Positions 10,190-22,019 of a stretch of 64,000 bases of DNA are shown here, one piece after another. The position numbers and the translations under genes were made by a program. Within the stretch, counting starts at the first letter, position 1. Each line of letters starts with the position of its first letter. The notes below the pieces were generated by a model. That model had not been told where the DNA came from. It was given only the letters and a program-made list of their open reading frames with translations, and did no database searches. The DNA comes from Halichondria panicea (taxonomy: Eukaryota; Porifera; Demospongiae; Suberitida; Halichondriidae), in NCBI RefSeq assembly GCF_963675165.1, contig NC_087387.1:1787501-1851500 (forward strand), read 5' to 3'.

Positions 10190-13100
10190 ATGTCCAGCAA
10201 ACTGACCATTGATAATCTCCATTTGATAATAACAGAGCTGCTATCAGCTAAAAACGAATGGCGGGAAATAGGAAGGGCACTAGGTCTTAAAGATTTCGAC
10301 ATAGAAGGAATAAACAGCACAAACCCGCAACGAGCACTTTCAGCAGTACTGTCTACTATTCTCAAAATGAAATCTCTCACCTGGGGAAAACTTATTGATG
10401 TCTTAAGAGAACCGTTAGTAGCACACGGTACTCTAGCAAACACTCTATCAAAAAAATATGGTGAGTTTTCTATGCCAGCTTGTGGCACTGTGCAATCATG
10501 TGTTACTGTATCATTCAACAGATCGTACTAGACAGGCTACAAGCTATATACACTATATTGTCTCCGCACATGCATGCACCTGCATACAGTTTCAAAACAA
10601 AAGAGAAGCAAGCGAAAGAGTCAAGAAATGCTAGGTAAGGCCAGACAAAGTAAATTACACTCAATTAAGCCCGCCCGCTTTGTTGACACCGCTTGCTTTT
10701 TTAAAAATTGAATGGCTGTATAAAAATCATCAAAACAACTGGCCGAAAATGAGCTTTCAAGACCGTTGAAACTTTTGCCTTACGATGCAAATTTTTTTAG
10801 CTTTGTGATGTATGCTGAATGCATATAGCAGTGGAGTAGGAACAGTTAAACGTTGGGAGGGGGGCCACTTTGCGCCGGAAAATTTGAGACCGTAGGCCAC
10901 ACCTCCTCATTATGACATCATAATTAGCTGCGGCCTAGCTACAAGCTTATTAGCTCTAGCAGAAAATAAGAAAACTCCGTTCTTTATTCATTTCTGCTTA
11001 CAAATTCTTTGTGTTGAGATCTACTTCATCCGTCTGTTGACGATGTACATAAAGTAACATGCAATAGTTCAGTCAGTATACTTATCATTATTTGGGGAAA
11101 ATTTGATGAGCTGTATTGCCTCCATAGCGAAATTAAGGAAATTAAAGGGTTAGTTAGAAAGGTTTTCTAACTCAGGAACTGAAGAGTGGCTATATACTCT
11201 TATTGTTGGGGGGGGGGGGGGAGCAGGCCCCCTTGCTCTTAAGTTGGGGGGGGCCACTGGCCCCCTGGCTTGCCCCCCCCTGTTCCTACTCCACTGTATA
11301 GAAACAGAAGTCTGCATGATGGCTATACTATATAAATGATCTTTAAGGACAAAAGCATAGATCTATCATTATGCCGGTTGCACATGCCATGCACCCTCAG
11401 CGAGGTATATATACCGTTAATATGGTATTTGTGTGTGCGTGTGCTGTGTGTAGACTGTTATACAGATGCTCTATATGATAAGCAAGTCACGTTTTCTTGG
11501 ATTGCATGATTTGCCAAAATAATGCTTCGTTCGAGTTATATATATAGCTATATTATATAATTATATAGGTTTGCTTATACTTGGAATATAGCCTTTTCAG
11601 AACAGTGGATATAGTAAAACTTGTCTATGGAGTGTTGCTATATTCTATACTTATAGTAGTTAGCTCCCAGAAGCAGCAGCATGCAGCCAGTAAACTTGGC
11701 AGGTCCACCCTTTTTAATTACATTGACAGGAAATGTAATGTCATAAAACAAACATAATGAAAGCACTTTGGGTGTATAGATGGGCGTGACCCGTCTACCC
11801 AAAAGAAGGGTGAGTGGACAGGCCACGCCCATCTACCGTGGGTGCTAATACCTCGGCGGAGGCACCAAAGCTATACGACATAAAGCTACTAGATACATAG
11901 CTATTAAATTTACTTTGCTCAAAGTTCAATACAGAATTAATGCATGGCTGCTGCAATGAAACAGCTAAGTGCAGCTTTGCAGCTCTTTCTTCACTTTTGC
12001 ATAGCGTTCTAGCGCTTTAAACGCAAGGCTAATTTAACTATAAGTTGAATGCGAACAGATGATTCTGAGCCAACTGTATAAGTATATAAAACTATAGCCA
12101 TAACTCTAGAAAAAGCTTAGATTGCAAGCAAGTCCACGAACATGACTCCACTGATGATGTACCAACAAACAAATACACTGGTATAAGTGCATGTACGTCA
12201 TACTGCATACTGAAATTCAACAAGCACCCAGGTGCTTATAATGCATTCAATGGAGTGTGATTGGAAGAGGAGCTTAATGAAACAGAAGTCTTATGGCTAG
12301 AGATCGATGATCTTCAAGAATAGAAGCATATAGATCTAGTGTTGTACTACGGTTGCACCAAAGATCAAAGGCTTCAGTTGTAGTTTATACTACTTATACA
12401 ACCTGTCTGACCACAGCCATGGTATATGGCTGTTATACCCTAGTGTATAACAGCCATATACCATGGCTTGTGGTCAAACTACATGTACAGCTAGAACTGA
12501 ATACAGTATCCCACCTTTGCAACAAAATTGACACACTGTTTCAATTAAAACAATGACACACTACTCAATTCAATCAATATTAGCAATATTAGAGCTATAT
12601 AGAGAGACTCCAATACAAAACAGACTACTAATGATTTTAGTCAACATAAAAAGAGCCAAGTTCGAGCGATGAATAGTTCCAAAAAGGAGGCAAATTTGGA
12701 AGAACTCCGTGAACCGAACGATACTGGTTTGTTTGTGTTGCTTTTTTTCAACTTTCAACATTGGTTGTCACAACCTGCTTATTACATTGCTGCATGGGAC
12801 CAGGAGCATGGGTCCAGACTGCCAAGTGTTTCTCAGACTAAAGAGACTGCACTGCACTGGGCCAGTACAGTAGGCTTGTGGAATGATATTTTGGGGTACA
12901 TTTGCACTCTTTGTAGACAAGTAGCACCAGTGTACTTTCTTGAAGTGCCTTCTATAAAGATGCAGAAACACAGCCTTCACAATTGCTTGCTTGAATCATA
13001 GACGCTTGCTTGAATCAGCCATCGCTTTTTAAAAAGATAGCAAATTCATTGCATAGCTATAGCAACAGTGACGTCAAACAGTAGTTACCGTATATGCTCG

Positions 13101-14886
13101 ATCAGAGGCCGCTCTTGTATAAAGGCCGCACTCAAATAGTAGCCTCCCTTGCTAGCAAAATGAAACATTTAGTAGCCGCTCTCAAATAGTAGCCTCAGTG
13201 AACTTTGACTCTAGCATTTCTGCACGTGGCAGCCAAAAAAAGTATTACTAGTAGCTACATGTACGTAGCTACAAGTAGCAGCTTGTTAGTGCTTCACAAA
13301 GACTTTCTCATGGCAGAGTTCAAGTTTATGCAGGTGAAAACAACTTTTGATGACAAACTAAATTATCTGGAACTAATAAACGCCGCTCTTGAACAGTGGC
13401 CTCTCTTGAATTGTAGCCTCCTCTTCCAGCAAAATGAAACATTTAGTAGCCGCGGCTCCTGATCAAGCATATACGGTATAAGCATATTCATTGAAGAAGC
13501 ATGACAGGAAGTAGCTAAACATAGTAGTACAGTTCTAAACATAGTACAAGCCAGTTAAACTATGGCCTCTCGTGGTATATTTGCTTTACACGCTCGAGTA
13601 ATCAGATAAACCAACTCGGCTGCGCCTCGTCAGATTACTCTCGCGTGTAAATCAAATATACCACTCAAGGCCATTGTTTAACTATAACTTATATGCATTT
13701 CCTGTCAAAAAAGGGGTCTGCAAAGTTCACAATGATGGCTGCTGCAGCTTCTTGGGAGTGCACAGAAAGTTAGTGCTCTAATGCAAATAAGGCTAACTCA
13801 TTAGTTGAATAGAAACTTTGTACAAACAGATGATGCTACGAACGATTCTGAGGAGACTTTAACAACCTTCACTGTAAGTAAAACTATAACTGGATAAAAT
13901 AGTTTGCAAATCCACAAATCAATATTGTGACTATAAATAGAAGCATAATATATAGAATAGTTAGTTTTCGTCACATTGCAACCAGCTGGAATACACACAC
14001 AGACAGACAGAGAGACACACACACAGTCAGCTTTACCATATTTATGCGGCTACGCCTCGAGGCATAAAAATAAGTGTTTGATTGAAGCAGTATACCATGG
14101 GTGCTATTATAATTATACATGCATGCACTATAATTATTATGTCTCTGTGCACAAGCAGTTTCAAAACCAAAGAGAAGCAAGCGAAAGGGTCCACAAAAGC
14201 CAGGTAAGAGATACGTTTGTTGAGAAACACAAATAATTATCCTCTTGTCGCACGTAGGACCCTCAAAGAAGCAAAAACTGGAAACACTAGGTATAACACT
14301 CTACATTATATAAATACATGTATTATACTATCCTATATTTACACTATACTAATTATTAATAATAGATGATTCAAGCTCTGAAGATGACTCCACTGATGAT
14401 GTACCAACAAACAAATACACTGGTAAGTGCATGTTATACTGTATATTCTAGGCCTACATGTATATGATCAACAAGCACCCCCGTGCTTTTATCTCGAGGC
14501 ATATTTGGATTAATGAAACAGAAGTCTGATGATGATCTTCAAGAATAAAAGCATACATAATTATATCAGTATTAGTGTTATATGCATTTCCTGTCAAAAA
14601 AGGGGTCTGCAAAGTTTACAACGGTGGCTAGCTGCTGCAGTTTCTGGGAGTGCACACAGTCTCTAATGCAAGGCTAACAAAAATAAATAAATAAATTTCT
14701 GAATAGAAACGTGCAAACAGATGATGCTACGAACGATTATTAAAAGACTACATGGGACAACCTTCACTGTATTAAAGTAAAACTCTAGCTATAACTCGTA
14801 CTTTGCAAATCCACAAATCAAAATCCAAAAGAACGTGGCTAGAAGCCTATAGAATAGTTGTTTTTGTCACATTGCAACCAGCTGGA

Positions 14887-14922
<36 letters not shown>

Positions 14923-17900
14923 ACAAACACAGAGTCAGTTTATTCATGCGGCTATACGCCTCGAGGCATAAACATGAGGGCTTGATTAAAGCAGTACCAT
15001 GGAGTGCTATTATACATGCACTATAATATATTATATATTGTGTATACATGCACTATATATTGTGTCTCTGTCCACATGCAGTTTCAAAACCAAAGAGAAG
15101 CAAGCGAAAGGGTCTACAAAAGCCAGGTGAGAGATACGTTTGTTGAAACAAAAAAATAATATATATAATTGTGTCTATCTTGTCGAAAACACTAGGTACA
15201 TATTATTATTATTCACTGTCACTGCAGTGTCAGGTGATGGTAATAAAAAAGAAATGTAGCTTGGCAAATTGTGACTGACAGCATGCAGGCATCACTAATA
15301 TGGTGCCCCTGAATATAAAATACTAACACTATATATAGCTATAGGAGTTCCCGATACATCTGTTACAGGGACATAGGTAGTGCTAGCCTCGATCCCAGGC
15401 CGATCCGTCTCCAATTTTCAACTTCGTTCTATTAAAAAAAATTGGCCTGGGACCGAGGCTAAGGTAGTGCATGAAAGGTACATGGATTGTCGGAGTCAAA
15501 GTGTCTTTCAAAGTGTTCTGTGAAGTGACGAGTTAGATATATTTTGATAGACGAAGTAGGTAGGTCTAGGTTAATAGTGGGTAGCGCATTCCAAAGCCTT
15601 AGAAATAGAAGTGACGGGTGGTATTGTAGTGAGATACATTGTGTACAAGCTTGTTGGAAGTTATCGAGCGAGTTATTCTGCTTGAAGCATTCTTGGTGGC
15701 AAACTTGATGTACTGGGTTATGTCGAAGTTGTCAGCTGGCTGTTATATATATGCAGTTCACGAAAAACGTCTAGTAATTTGAGCCAGTAACATTAAGGGT
15801 AGCAATTTGAGCATGGTAAGTCTATCTTTGTAGTTCATATCCCAGTTTTGTAGTATTATATTTGGTGGCCTTACGCTGGGTTTTTTCCAGTTATATATCT
15901 TGTAGCAGGTTCGGATGCCACACTTGAGAACAACAGTACGTGTGTGAAGTGAGATCTAACCAACGTTAGGTAGAGAAGTCTTTTGGTGGGGACAGGTGTA
16001 AACATTGAAACAGTATGTCTTATTAGGTTTAGAGAATATAGTATGCTTTGGAACAGATTGCATTGTATAGTGGTTGGTCCATGAGAGATTAGTTGTCAAA
16101 ACAATTCCTAGATCTCTTTGTTGGGTCACTGATTGAAGTTGGTGGCCATTAATAATGTAATTTGTGGTGTTTGTGCAGGGTTGGGCTAGTGAGATTCTGA
16201 ATGTTGCACATTTGTCGTGGTTAAGAGTGAGTTTCCATTGGTTACATCAGGATGATAAGCAAAGGTTGTTATGCCTCGGTGCGCATGCGCAAGCGAGGTA
16301 TACAGTAGTGTGTTTGTGTGTGTGTGTAGACTGTTACAGCTGCTCAAGGATCAATGAAGTGCAAGTAAGAGTTTCTATAGGCTTCTAGTCATGTTTTCTT
16401 GGATTGGTATTTGTGGATTTGTAAAATAATACTTCGTTCTCGAGTTATGCCTAGCAGCCTTTTCAGAAGAGTACGTAACAAAACTTGTTCACCGAGTGTT
16501 GCTACTCTACTTAGTAGTTAGGTCTGCACTTATTGGTATAGTTGCAAGAGAGCTCTGATCCAGCCACTAATTTTAGACTTGAACTTTTGGCATCAATCGT
16601 TTTTAACAATAATCATCGTCGAATATTACCCACTCTTTGAGTTTCCCTGTGATTCCTGGACTCTGGATTTCTGCCACATGCAGCAAAAAATGTTCATCAT
16701 GATATAATGTGTGTATAAAAAGCTTTATGTCATGTAGCTTTGGCACCTCCACCGAGGCATCAGCACCCGCGGTGCTTTCATTAAAACTAGTAAGGTGGGC
16801 ACTTATAGATATGACTTGAACCAGAACCAAAGGTCGCCAGTTATACCCATAAGCCAAAGCTTAAATAGTAGTTCCTTGTGGGGCACTGAATCAAACGCTT
16901 TTCTAAAATCAAGATATACAATGTCACAAGCAAACTTTTGGTCAGCGTTGTTGACTACGGCCGAGAGGAAGGAGAGCATTTGGGATAAACTGGATCTGTT
17001 CTTCAGAAAACCAAATTGTTGCTTGTGTATATTCGGACGAATAAAAGTAATAACTTTGTTATAGATAAGAGCTAGCTAGTCTCTAGGGACTTTTGAAAGA
17101 ATTGGTAGAAGAGATATTGGGTGCAGTAGTTAATTTCTATTTGCTAATATTCTCAGGGTGTCGCAGGTTCAATTCAGTCTGACAAGTGTTGGTCTGCTTC
17201 TTTTGCTCAATTCTTTGTAGGAGCCTAGTCTCATGTAGTCTCTGACGTTCTGCTCTGGGATTGTCTCCTTTAGGAAGCCAATGATTTGTGAGATTTCTTG
17301 AAAATGATTGTTAGTACGTTCCTGTCTTGATGTACCCTTTAGGCATTCTGGGATTCCGTAGACAACAATGTTGAATTTCCTGTCTCCATTACTATTATAT
17401 AGCCGATGCTGGCTTGTTTGCCTTCTGGTTGTTGACAATATTATTGATGCATAGCTAGCACGCGTTATTTTTTCATCTTGGGCAGTAGGCACCTCATGTC
17501 CATCTGTTTGAGTATGAGTTACAAGGATTTCTTTTTCTGTCATGGTTGTTTTGAGTTGAGTTCGTTCGTTTCTAAGCTCGGCCACTCCTTCTGTAGGCAC
17601 TTGATGATTGCAGTATTCATTTGTTGTGTGCATAGCATAATTATAAACAAAGGGGGCGGAACTGGCAGACAGTTGTAGGAAGCAAGACTTGCTTATACTG
17701 GCGCAATATCTGTGGTAGAACTGGGCACAATCACCTTCGCAATGGAGAGTATCTTCGGTATCTTTGATGGCACCATCACATAGGTTGCACTGTTGCTTTT
17801 TTTTAGGTTTCTTAGTGTTGCTGACTGGTTTAGCAGCACTGTTGGCCTGGGTTTGGGCTCTGGTATTGGTGCTCATCATTAGGAGCTTCTATAATCACCC

Positions 17901-19702
17901 TGCTATAATTATAGTTGTAGTTATAGTACCAGCATTCGACTGCCTATACTCTTTTAGTAGAAAAAACAAAACAAAAAGAAGTTTAGTCTCCTCAGTGCAG
18001 TAACAGTCTTTCTCATGCACTCACTCAATAATTTCGCTCAGATATGTTCTCTCTCAGCACAGTTAACTTCCCCTCCAAAATAAAATTTCCTTTAAAATTA
18101 ATTACCCAAATTAATTTTCCTCCTAAAAAATAAATAATAATAATAAATTTAAAATTTAACAGTTAGTGCACATCATATAATTATACTATCCCATTACATT
18201 ATACAGACTCAAGCTCTGAAGATGACTCCACTGATGATGTATCAACAAACGAAGACACTGGTATAAATGCATGCAGCATGTACTGTCTTGTAAGCCTTCT
18301 GTGACACTCACTATGTTTGCATGGGCAATACCGTATATACTCCACCCGAGATTATGCCCACCCAAAATTTATATAGCCAAAAACGATAGTTAATTTACTC
18401 GAATTTACGCCCACCGATTGAGCTCAAATTGGTGTAATTAATATAGTTATACGTATATACAATAAATGCAAAATAATGAAAGTCACAATATAATTATCAA
18501 AGGTAATGCATGGGTAAAGTATAACTAGGCCCAAAGAAAATTAACTCACTGTATACATGTTGTCATCGTCATCAAAAAAAGTTGCTCTTTGTCTCTCTAT
18601 ACAATAGGAGTAATTGGATAAGCAGATGTGCATAGCTATTTTTAGAGCCTATAATTATTACCGCTCTTATACACAACAAACGGCTTCTCTAACATGCTTG
18701 ACAAACTGCATAAACTGATCAATCTCACCGAAACTGATTGGTGTATTTTTGAAAAATTAGTCTTTCACTTAAAAGCGAGGGTGGGTATAATCTTGCTATA
18801 GAATATCCATATACATACTTATATAACTATAGACAATTCTGATGAGGAGCAGTCATCAAATGAAGATCAGACGGACACAGATTTCCTTGGTGGGTTTGAG
18901 TTTACGCAACATCTTTGCCTATAATTACGTACGTTTCATACATGCATTTTTACTAATATATACAGATAGTCCTCAACCATATTCAATGAAGAATCGACAA
19001 GCTCTGATCATCAACATTGTCAAGCACCCAACGAAAGAGAGACACGGCTCAGACAAAGACAAAGATGCACTGAAAGAAACGTTGAACATACTAGGATACA
19101 CTGTGCATGTCAAACCAGACCTAAAACGCGACGAGATAATTCCAAAAGTTGTCAAATATGCAAAAAAAGACAAACACTGCGACAGTTTTATCTGCTGCAT
19201 CTTGGCACACGGTAGTCAGGGTGTGGTATGTGGGTCCGATGGAAAGAAAGTCGAGATAAAAGAAATTTCAAAGGCACTTAACATGGTAAAACAGTTAAAA
19301 GGGAAGCCGAAAATCTTTTTCTTCCAAGCTTGTCAGGGAAGTGATGCTCCAAAAGCTGAACAAGCCGAAGCTGATGATGGGTCCAATGTACATGTAAGTG
19401 GTGAAGTAGAGATAGACGTAACCATTCCGAAACTGCCTCGAGATAGTGATTTCTTCTACGGCTGTGCATCGTCTTTTGAAACTATCTCCATGCGAGTGCC
19501 TAGCGAAGGATCACTGTACATACAGGCCCTTTGCCGAGTCTTGAAGGAAAAGTACAAAACAGAGGATCTTCTAACCATGGTCACCACGGTCCACTATTTA
19601 GTTGCTAAGGATGAACGATCAGTTAGAAAAGGTGGAAAAGATGTCTTCTACCAACAGCAACCACAGTTAGTGTCTACTTTAAGGAAGCTAGTGCACTTTT
19701 AG
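10190..19702 (+). CDS. Caspase A: death-domain, basic/acidic linker, caspase catalytic domain
   Basis: Exons: 10190..10460, 10590..10634, 14159..14203, 14258..14290, 14366..14422, 15082..15126, 18207..18260, 18833..18889, 18966..19702. All internal exons are multiples of 3 bounded by phase-1 introns; using all gives 447 residues, but cassettes may be skipped. Exon 1 codes a death-domain-like helical fold (WREIGRALGLKDFDIEGINS; TWGKLIDVL). The linker alternates lysine/arginine-rich exons (SKPKRSKRKG, NLS-like) with acidic serine exons (DSSSEDDSTDD). The last exon holds the caspase domain: catalytic His in CCILAHGSQG (codon 19208) and catalytic Cys in FQACQGSD (codon 19331), then RDSDFFYG and a C-terminal QQPQLVSTLR. 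Caspases are cysteine proteases cutting after aspartate. The DD prodomain suggests recruitment to a death-fold complex (inference). The last exon is very secure, linker choice less so. Confidence 0.82.
11388..11875. repeat. Decayed copy of the GCCTCGGTG dispersed repeat in caspase A intron
   Basis: Left end CTCAGCGAGGTATATATACCG and right end GTGGGTGCTAATACCTCGGCGGAGGC resemble the ends of the 8800-9358 repeat, with diverged interior. Immediately upstream (11205-11300) are poly-G/poly-C stretches. No coding sequence was recognised here. Confidence 0.45.
12142..12180 (+). pseudogene. Truncated copy of the caspase A acidic cassette exon
   Basis: ATGACTCCACTGATGATGTA...AAATACACTG is identical to the 3' two thirds of the 14366-14422 exon. 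It lacks the 5' part and acceptor, and a GTATAAGT follows where the donor should be. It shows that this intron has undergone repeated local duplication. Confidence 0.7.
12408..12476. repeat. Near-perfect 69-bp hairpin in caspase A intron
   Basis: TGACCACAGCCATGGTATAT...GTTATAC is followed by a six-base loop and then its complement, with about one mismatch per arm. In caspase A pre-mRNA it would fold into a stable hairpin. It may be a solo foldback element or a small-RNA precursor. Confidence 0.8.
13086..13478. mobile_element. MITE with TACCGTATATGCTCGATCAG ends
   Basis: A 393-bp block with terminal inverted repeats TACCGTATATGCTCGATCAG and CTGATCAAGCATATACGGTA. Internal direct repeats of a motif like GCCGCTCTCAAATAGTAGCC occur four times. 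No ORF of known type was found. The intervening stretch 12480-13085 contains nothing recognised. Confidence 0.75.
13553..13683. repeat. 131-bp foldback element
   Basis: AGTTAAACTATGGCCTCTCG and GGTATATTTG...TTACACGC are mirrored by GCGTGTAAATCAAATATACC and GGCCATTGTTTAACT. The arms are about 50 bp with a short CG-containing loop. Confidence 0.75.
15384..15461. mobile_element. TAGCCTCGA-family MITE with 9-bp target duplication
   Basis: A 78-bp element starts TAGCCTCGATCCCAGGCCG and ends CCTGGGACCGAGGCTA. Perfect 9-bp flanking repeats AGGTAGTGC lie at 15375-15383 and 15462-15470. Confidence 0.85.
15470..17950 (-). mobile_element. Decayed CR1/L2-like non-LTR retrotransposon in caspase A intron
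   Basis: On the minus strand an open frame at 17879-17169 (236 codons) has a PHD-like zinc finger (CNLCDG...CEGDCAQFYHRYC) and an ORF1-type region FNIVVYGIPE...MRLGSYKELSKRSRPTLVRL. Next, at about 17070-16800, come reverse transcriptase motifs QFGFLKNRSSLSQMLSFL and IVYLDFRKAFDSVPH. After an interruption, RT tail motifs follow at about 16258-15500 (WKLTLNHDKC, RDLGIVLT). Stops and frameshifts make it dead. The active-site YADD region is missing where a dispersed repeat (16270-16791) has inserted. It is antisense to caspase A. Confidence 0.8.
16270..16791. repeat. GCCTCGGTG dispersed repeat, copy nested in the LINE
   Basis: Starts ATGCCTCGGTGCGCATGCGC and ends GAGGCATCAGCACCCGCGGTGC, in the opposite orientation to the 8800-9358 copy. 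It separates two parts of the LINE reverse transcriptase, so it inserted after the LINE. Confidence 0.75.
18329..18805. repeat. Inverted-repeat element between caspase A exons
   Basis: The left arm ACCGTATATACTCCACCCGA and GATTATGCCCACCC is mirrored near 18775-18800 by GGGTGGGTATAATCTTGC. A related sequence with GAGATTACGCCCAC is present at 62207-62285. It sits between the acidic exons at 18207 and 18833. Confidence 0.55.
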
Positions 19703-20138
19703 TACGTAGAACACAAATACTTAGCGACATCCAGGAAATGACTGGTCAATCATGTGGGTTGTTTATACCAATACATTTCTATACATACATGTATACAGTA
19801 GGTAGCTTTTTGTTATATACTCACGTTTCGTTAATTTCTATAAATTGTGCTGACAGGTTTGGATAAACGAGAAAAAGCGAGAAAAATATCATCACTGATT
19901 GGGTACAATAATTATTTTAAAACCTCATGCGCAAGCGAGGTAGTGTGTTTGTGACGGTGTGTGTGTGTGTGTGTCTGTCTGTCTGTGTAGACTGCTAACA
20001 GCTGCTTAAGGATCATTCTTGATGTGGCCTTTCCCTGCAGAGATAGAACAGTTTGAACAGGAGTCAAAATAATTATGTGAAATATTGCTATTAAAACACA
20101 AGCAAACCCACTGCCAATCCTATGTAAAGCCTACTTAA

Positions 20139-20460
20139 TAGGCGTAGCCATTCCGAAACTACTTCGAGATAGCGATTTCTTCGATTTCTTCTACGGCTGT
20201 GCATCGTCCTATGAAGCTTCCATGCGAAACCCCGCCAAAGGTTCACTGTACATACAGCAACTTTGCCGAGTCTTGAAGAGAAAGTACAAAGAAGAAGATC
20301 TTCTAACCATGGTAACCAGGGCCCACTATCTAGTTGCTATGGAAGAGCGAAAATTATAGAGAGAAAAGGGAGAGGAAGAATAATTATATCTTCTACCAAC
20401 AACCACAGCTAGTGTCCACCTTAATTAAGGAAACTACGTATATAGTGCATGCACTTTTAG
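20139..20460 (+). pseudogene. Caspase small-subunit fragment downstream of caspase A
   Basis: Reads IPKLLRDSDFFDFFYGCASS...GSLYIQQLCRVLKRKY and KEEDLLTMVTRAHYLVAMEE, then stops at TAG and resumes out of frame with a degraded QQPQLVSTL. It lacks the large subunit with catalytic His and Cys. The closest relative in the window is caspase A, so it is probably a tandem duplicate that lost its 5' part. Confidence 0.8.
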
Positions 20461-21224
20461 CACATACAGATGTAGATAATTATTATAATTATAACATGCA
20501 TGTACATTACAGCTTTTACTAACGGAAATATTTTTTGTTGTTCTCAACCAGAAAAATGCCATATTGTTTAGGACATAACTATACTCCGATTATTTGTATT
20601 TTTGTTAAGCTTACGTTTTGTTGATTTTACTGTATGTTTTGATAACTAAATAGCTGAAAACTCCCTCTTCCTGTTTTTTGAGGCCATGTATCAGTCGATT
20701 AAAGAAAGCCTGTATGAGGGCAGGATTTTACGGTTACATCTATAACATAACAACAAAGAAGAACGTATAATTATAGGGCACAACACATGCACTAAATTGT
20801 GTTACCTTTGTCTTCTCATCGAAGATCTGAGCAGCCAGGAAGATTTACCAGCTAATGTGATTAGATCATGTTTGCCATAAGTAGCTACAATGTACTGCAA
20901 TCTGTAAAGGAAGTGTTCTATCCAACTTAGAAAATCATGTACTTACATATAATTTATTAAGACAATCATGTAATTCACTTAGAAAACACTTAGACAATTA
21001 TGTAGCAAAGATTAGACACATCTGATTGGCTAGAGACTCATGGTTGCTATAATCTAAAATACTTAGACAAGGAAGTTTCCACATGATTTAGAAGCCCCCA
21101 GGGCTAGTAGAACCCTCACACAGAAACTTCCTAAACAGTGTCTAACTATTAGTAGATAAGAGTAAGCGCAGCTAGCGTGTTGAACTGATAGCTAGTAACA
21201 GCATTTGCCTAGGCCAGATACTAC

Positions 21225-21500
21225 GTTAGTCGGGCGCAGTCGCTCTCGACCGTTGCACGGAAGGAGGTTGGGAATCAAGCCTATATCCAGTTTGTTCTGG
21301 CCTGTTACGCAATATTATTTCTAGCCAATAGCGATGAATAAAGTGAGTGTTGGCCATGCCTCTCAGTCAATCCAACGTGTGCAAAATTCACATGTGGTAA
21401 AGTTGAGCGGGTGTGATCAATCCACTTGAGATACTGGATATTGCAATCTGATTGGAGCTGGTGGAATTCCACCAACAGAACTGGATATAGGCTTGTCTAG
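21225..21500. repeat. Imperfect inverted-repeat element
   Basis: TCAAGCCTATATCCAGTT at about 21274 is mirrored by AACTGGATATAGGCTTG at about 21480. The left edge TTAGTCGGGCGCAGTCG and right edge CTAGTTGG resemble ends of the TAGTTGGG TIR family but do not pair. The 750 bp before it (20470-21220) shows no gene. Confidence 0.45.
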
Positions 21501-21643
21501 TTGGTAATAGTCAAAGCACATGTACCCAGATTGGTGGCATGCACAATACCAACTAGAGACTGTGAAGGCGATGTTCCTCGAGGTTAGCCCGCGGCTGGAC
21601 TACTCTGCCTTAACTATAATTATATTTAACTACATTAAACTAC

Positions 21644-21875
21644 GTAGTGCTGCAAGCTGCGCTGTGCTAATGCCTCTCGCTATTGTTTTGCTTTCGCTTA
21701 AAAACTATTAGAAGAGGGGAAGAGGTATAATTATAATATTATGTTATTATTGTTGATTGCAATTGTTGATAGAATTGAATTCCAGACAGTCATTATAGGA
21801 GAGGAGCTGAATGGCAGAAGCCTATCTGATGGCTTGATGAATAATCTTCAACGATACTGAAGCTACTGCATGTTA
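21644..21875. repeat. 230-bp segment conserved downstream of two caspase modules
   Basis: GTGCTGCAAGCTGCGCTGTG through GCATGTTATTTAA is closely similar to 48935-49155, with a few substitutions and short indels. In both places it follows a caspase gene plus a broken small-subunit fragment. It codes no obvious protein. Confidence 0.75.
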
Positions 21876-22019
21876 TTTAAAACTCATACTTGTACATCTT
21901 TTGAGATATTACATAGGAATGAATAATTATTTGCTACAATGATCCGCCAAAATTAGTACCCTAAAAACGGAGAAAAATCTGAAAACGCTAAAATTACTAC
22001 CAGTCTATAATAGTAACAT

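Noticed and set aside
12669-13001. 110-codon plus-strand ORF in caspase A intron
   Set aside because: No recognisable domain, and it overlaps a minus-strand ORF of similar size; it lies among repeats, so it is probably chance.
16164-16388. ORF reading [12 protein letters not shown]
   Set aside because: The same peptide string appears wherever the GCCTCGGTG dispersed repeat occurs (9313, 63081), in frames that join unrelated sequence; it is repeat-derived.
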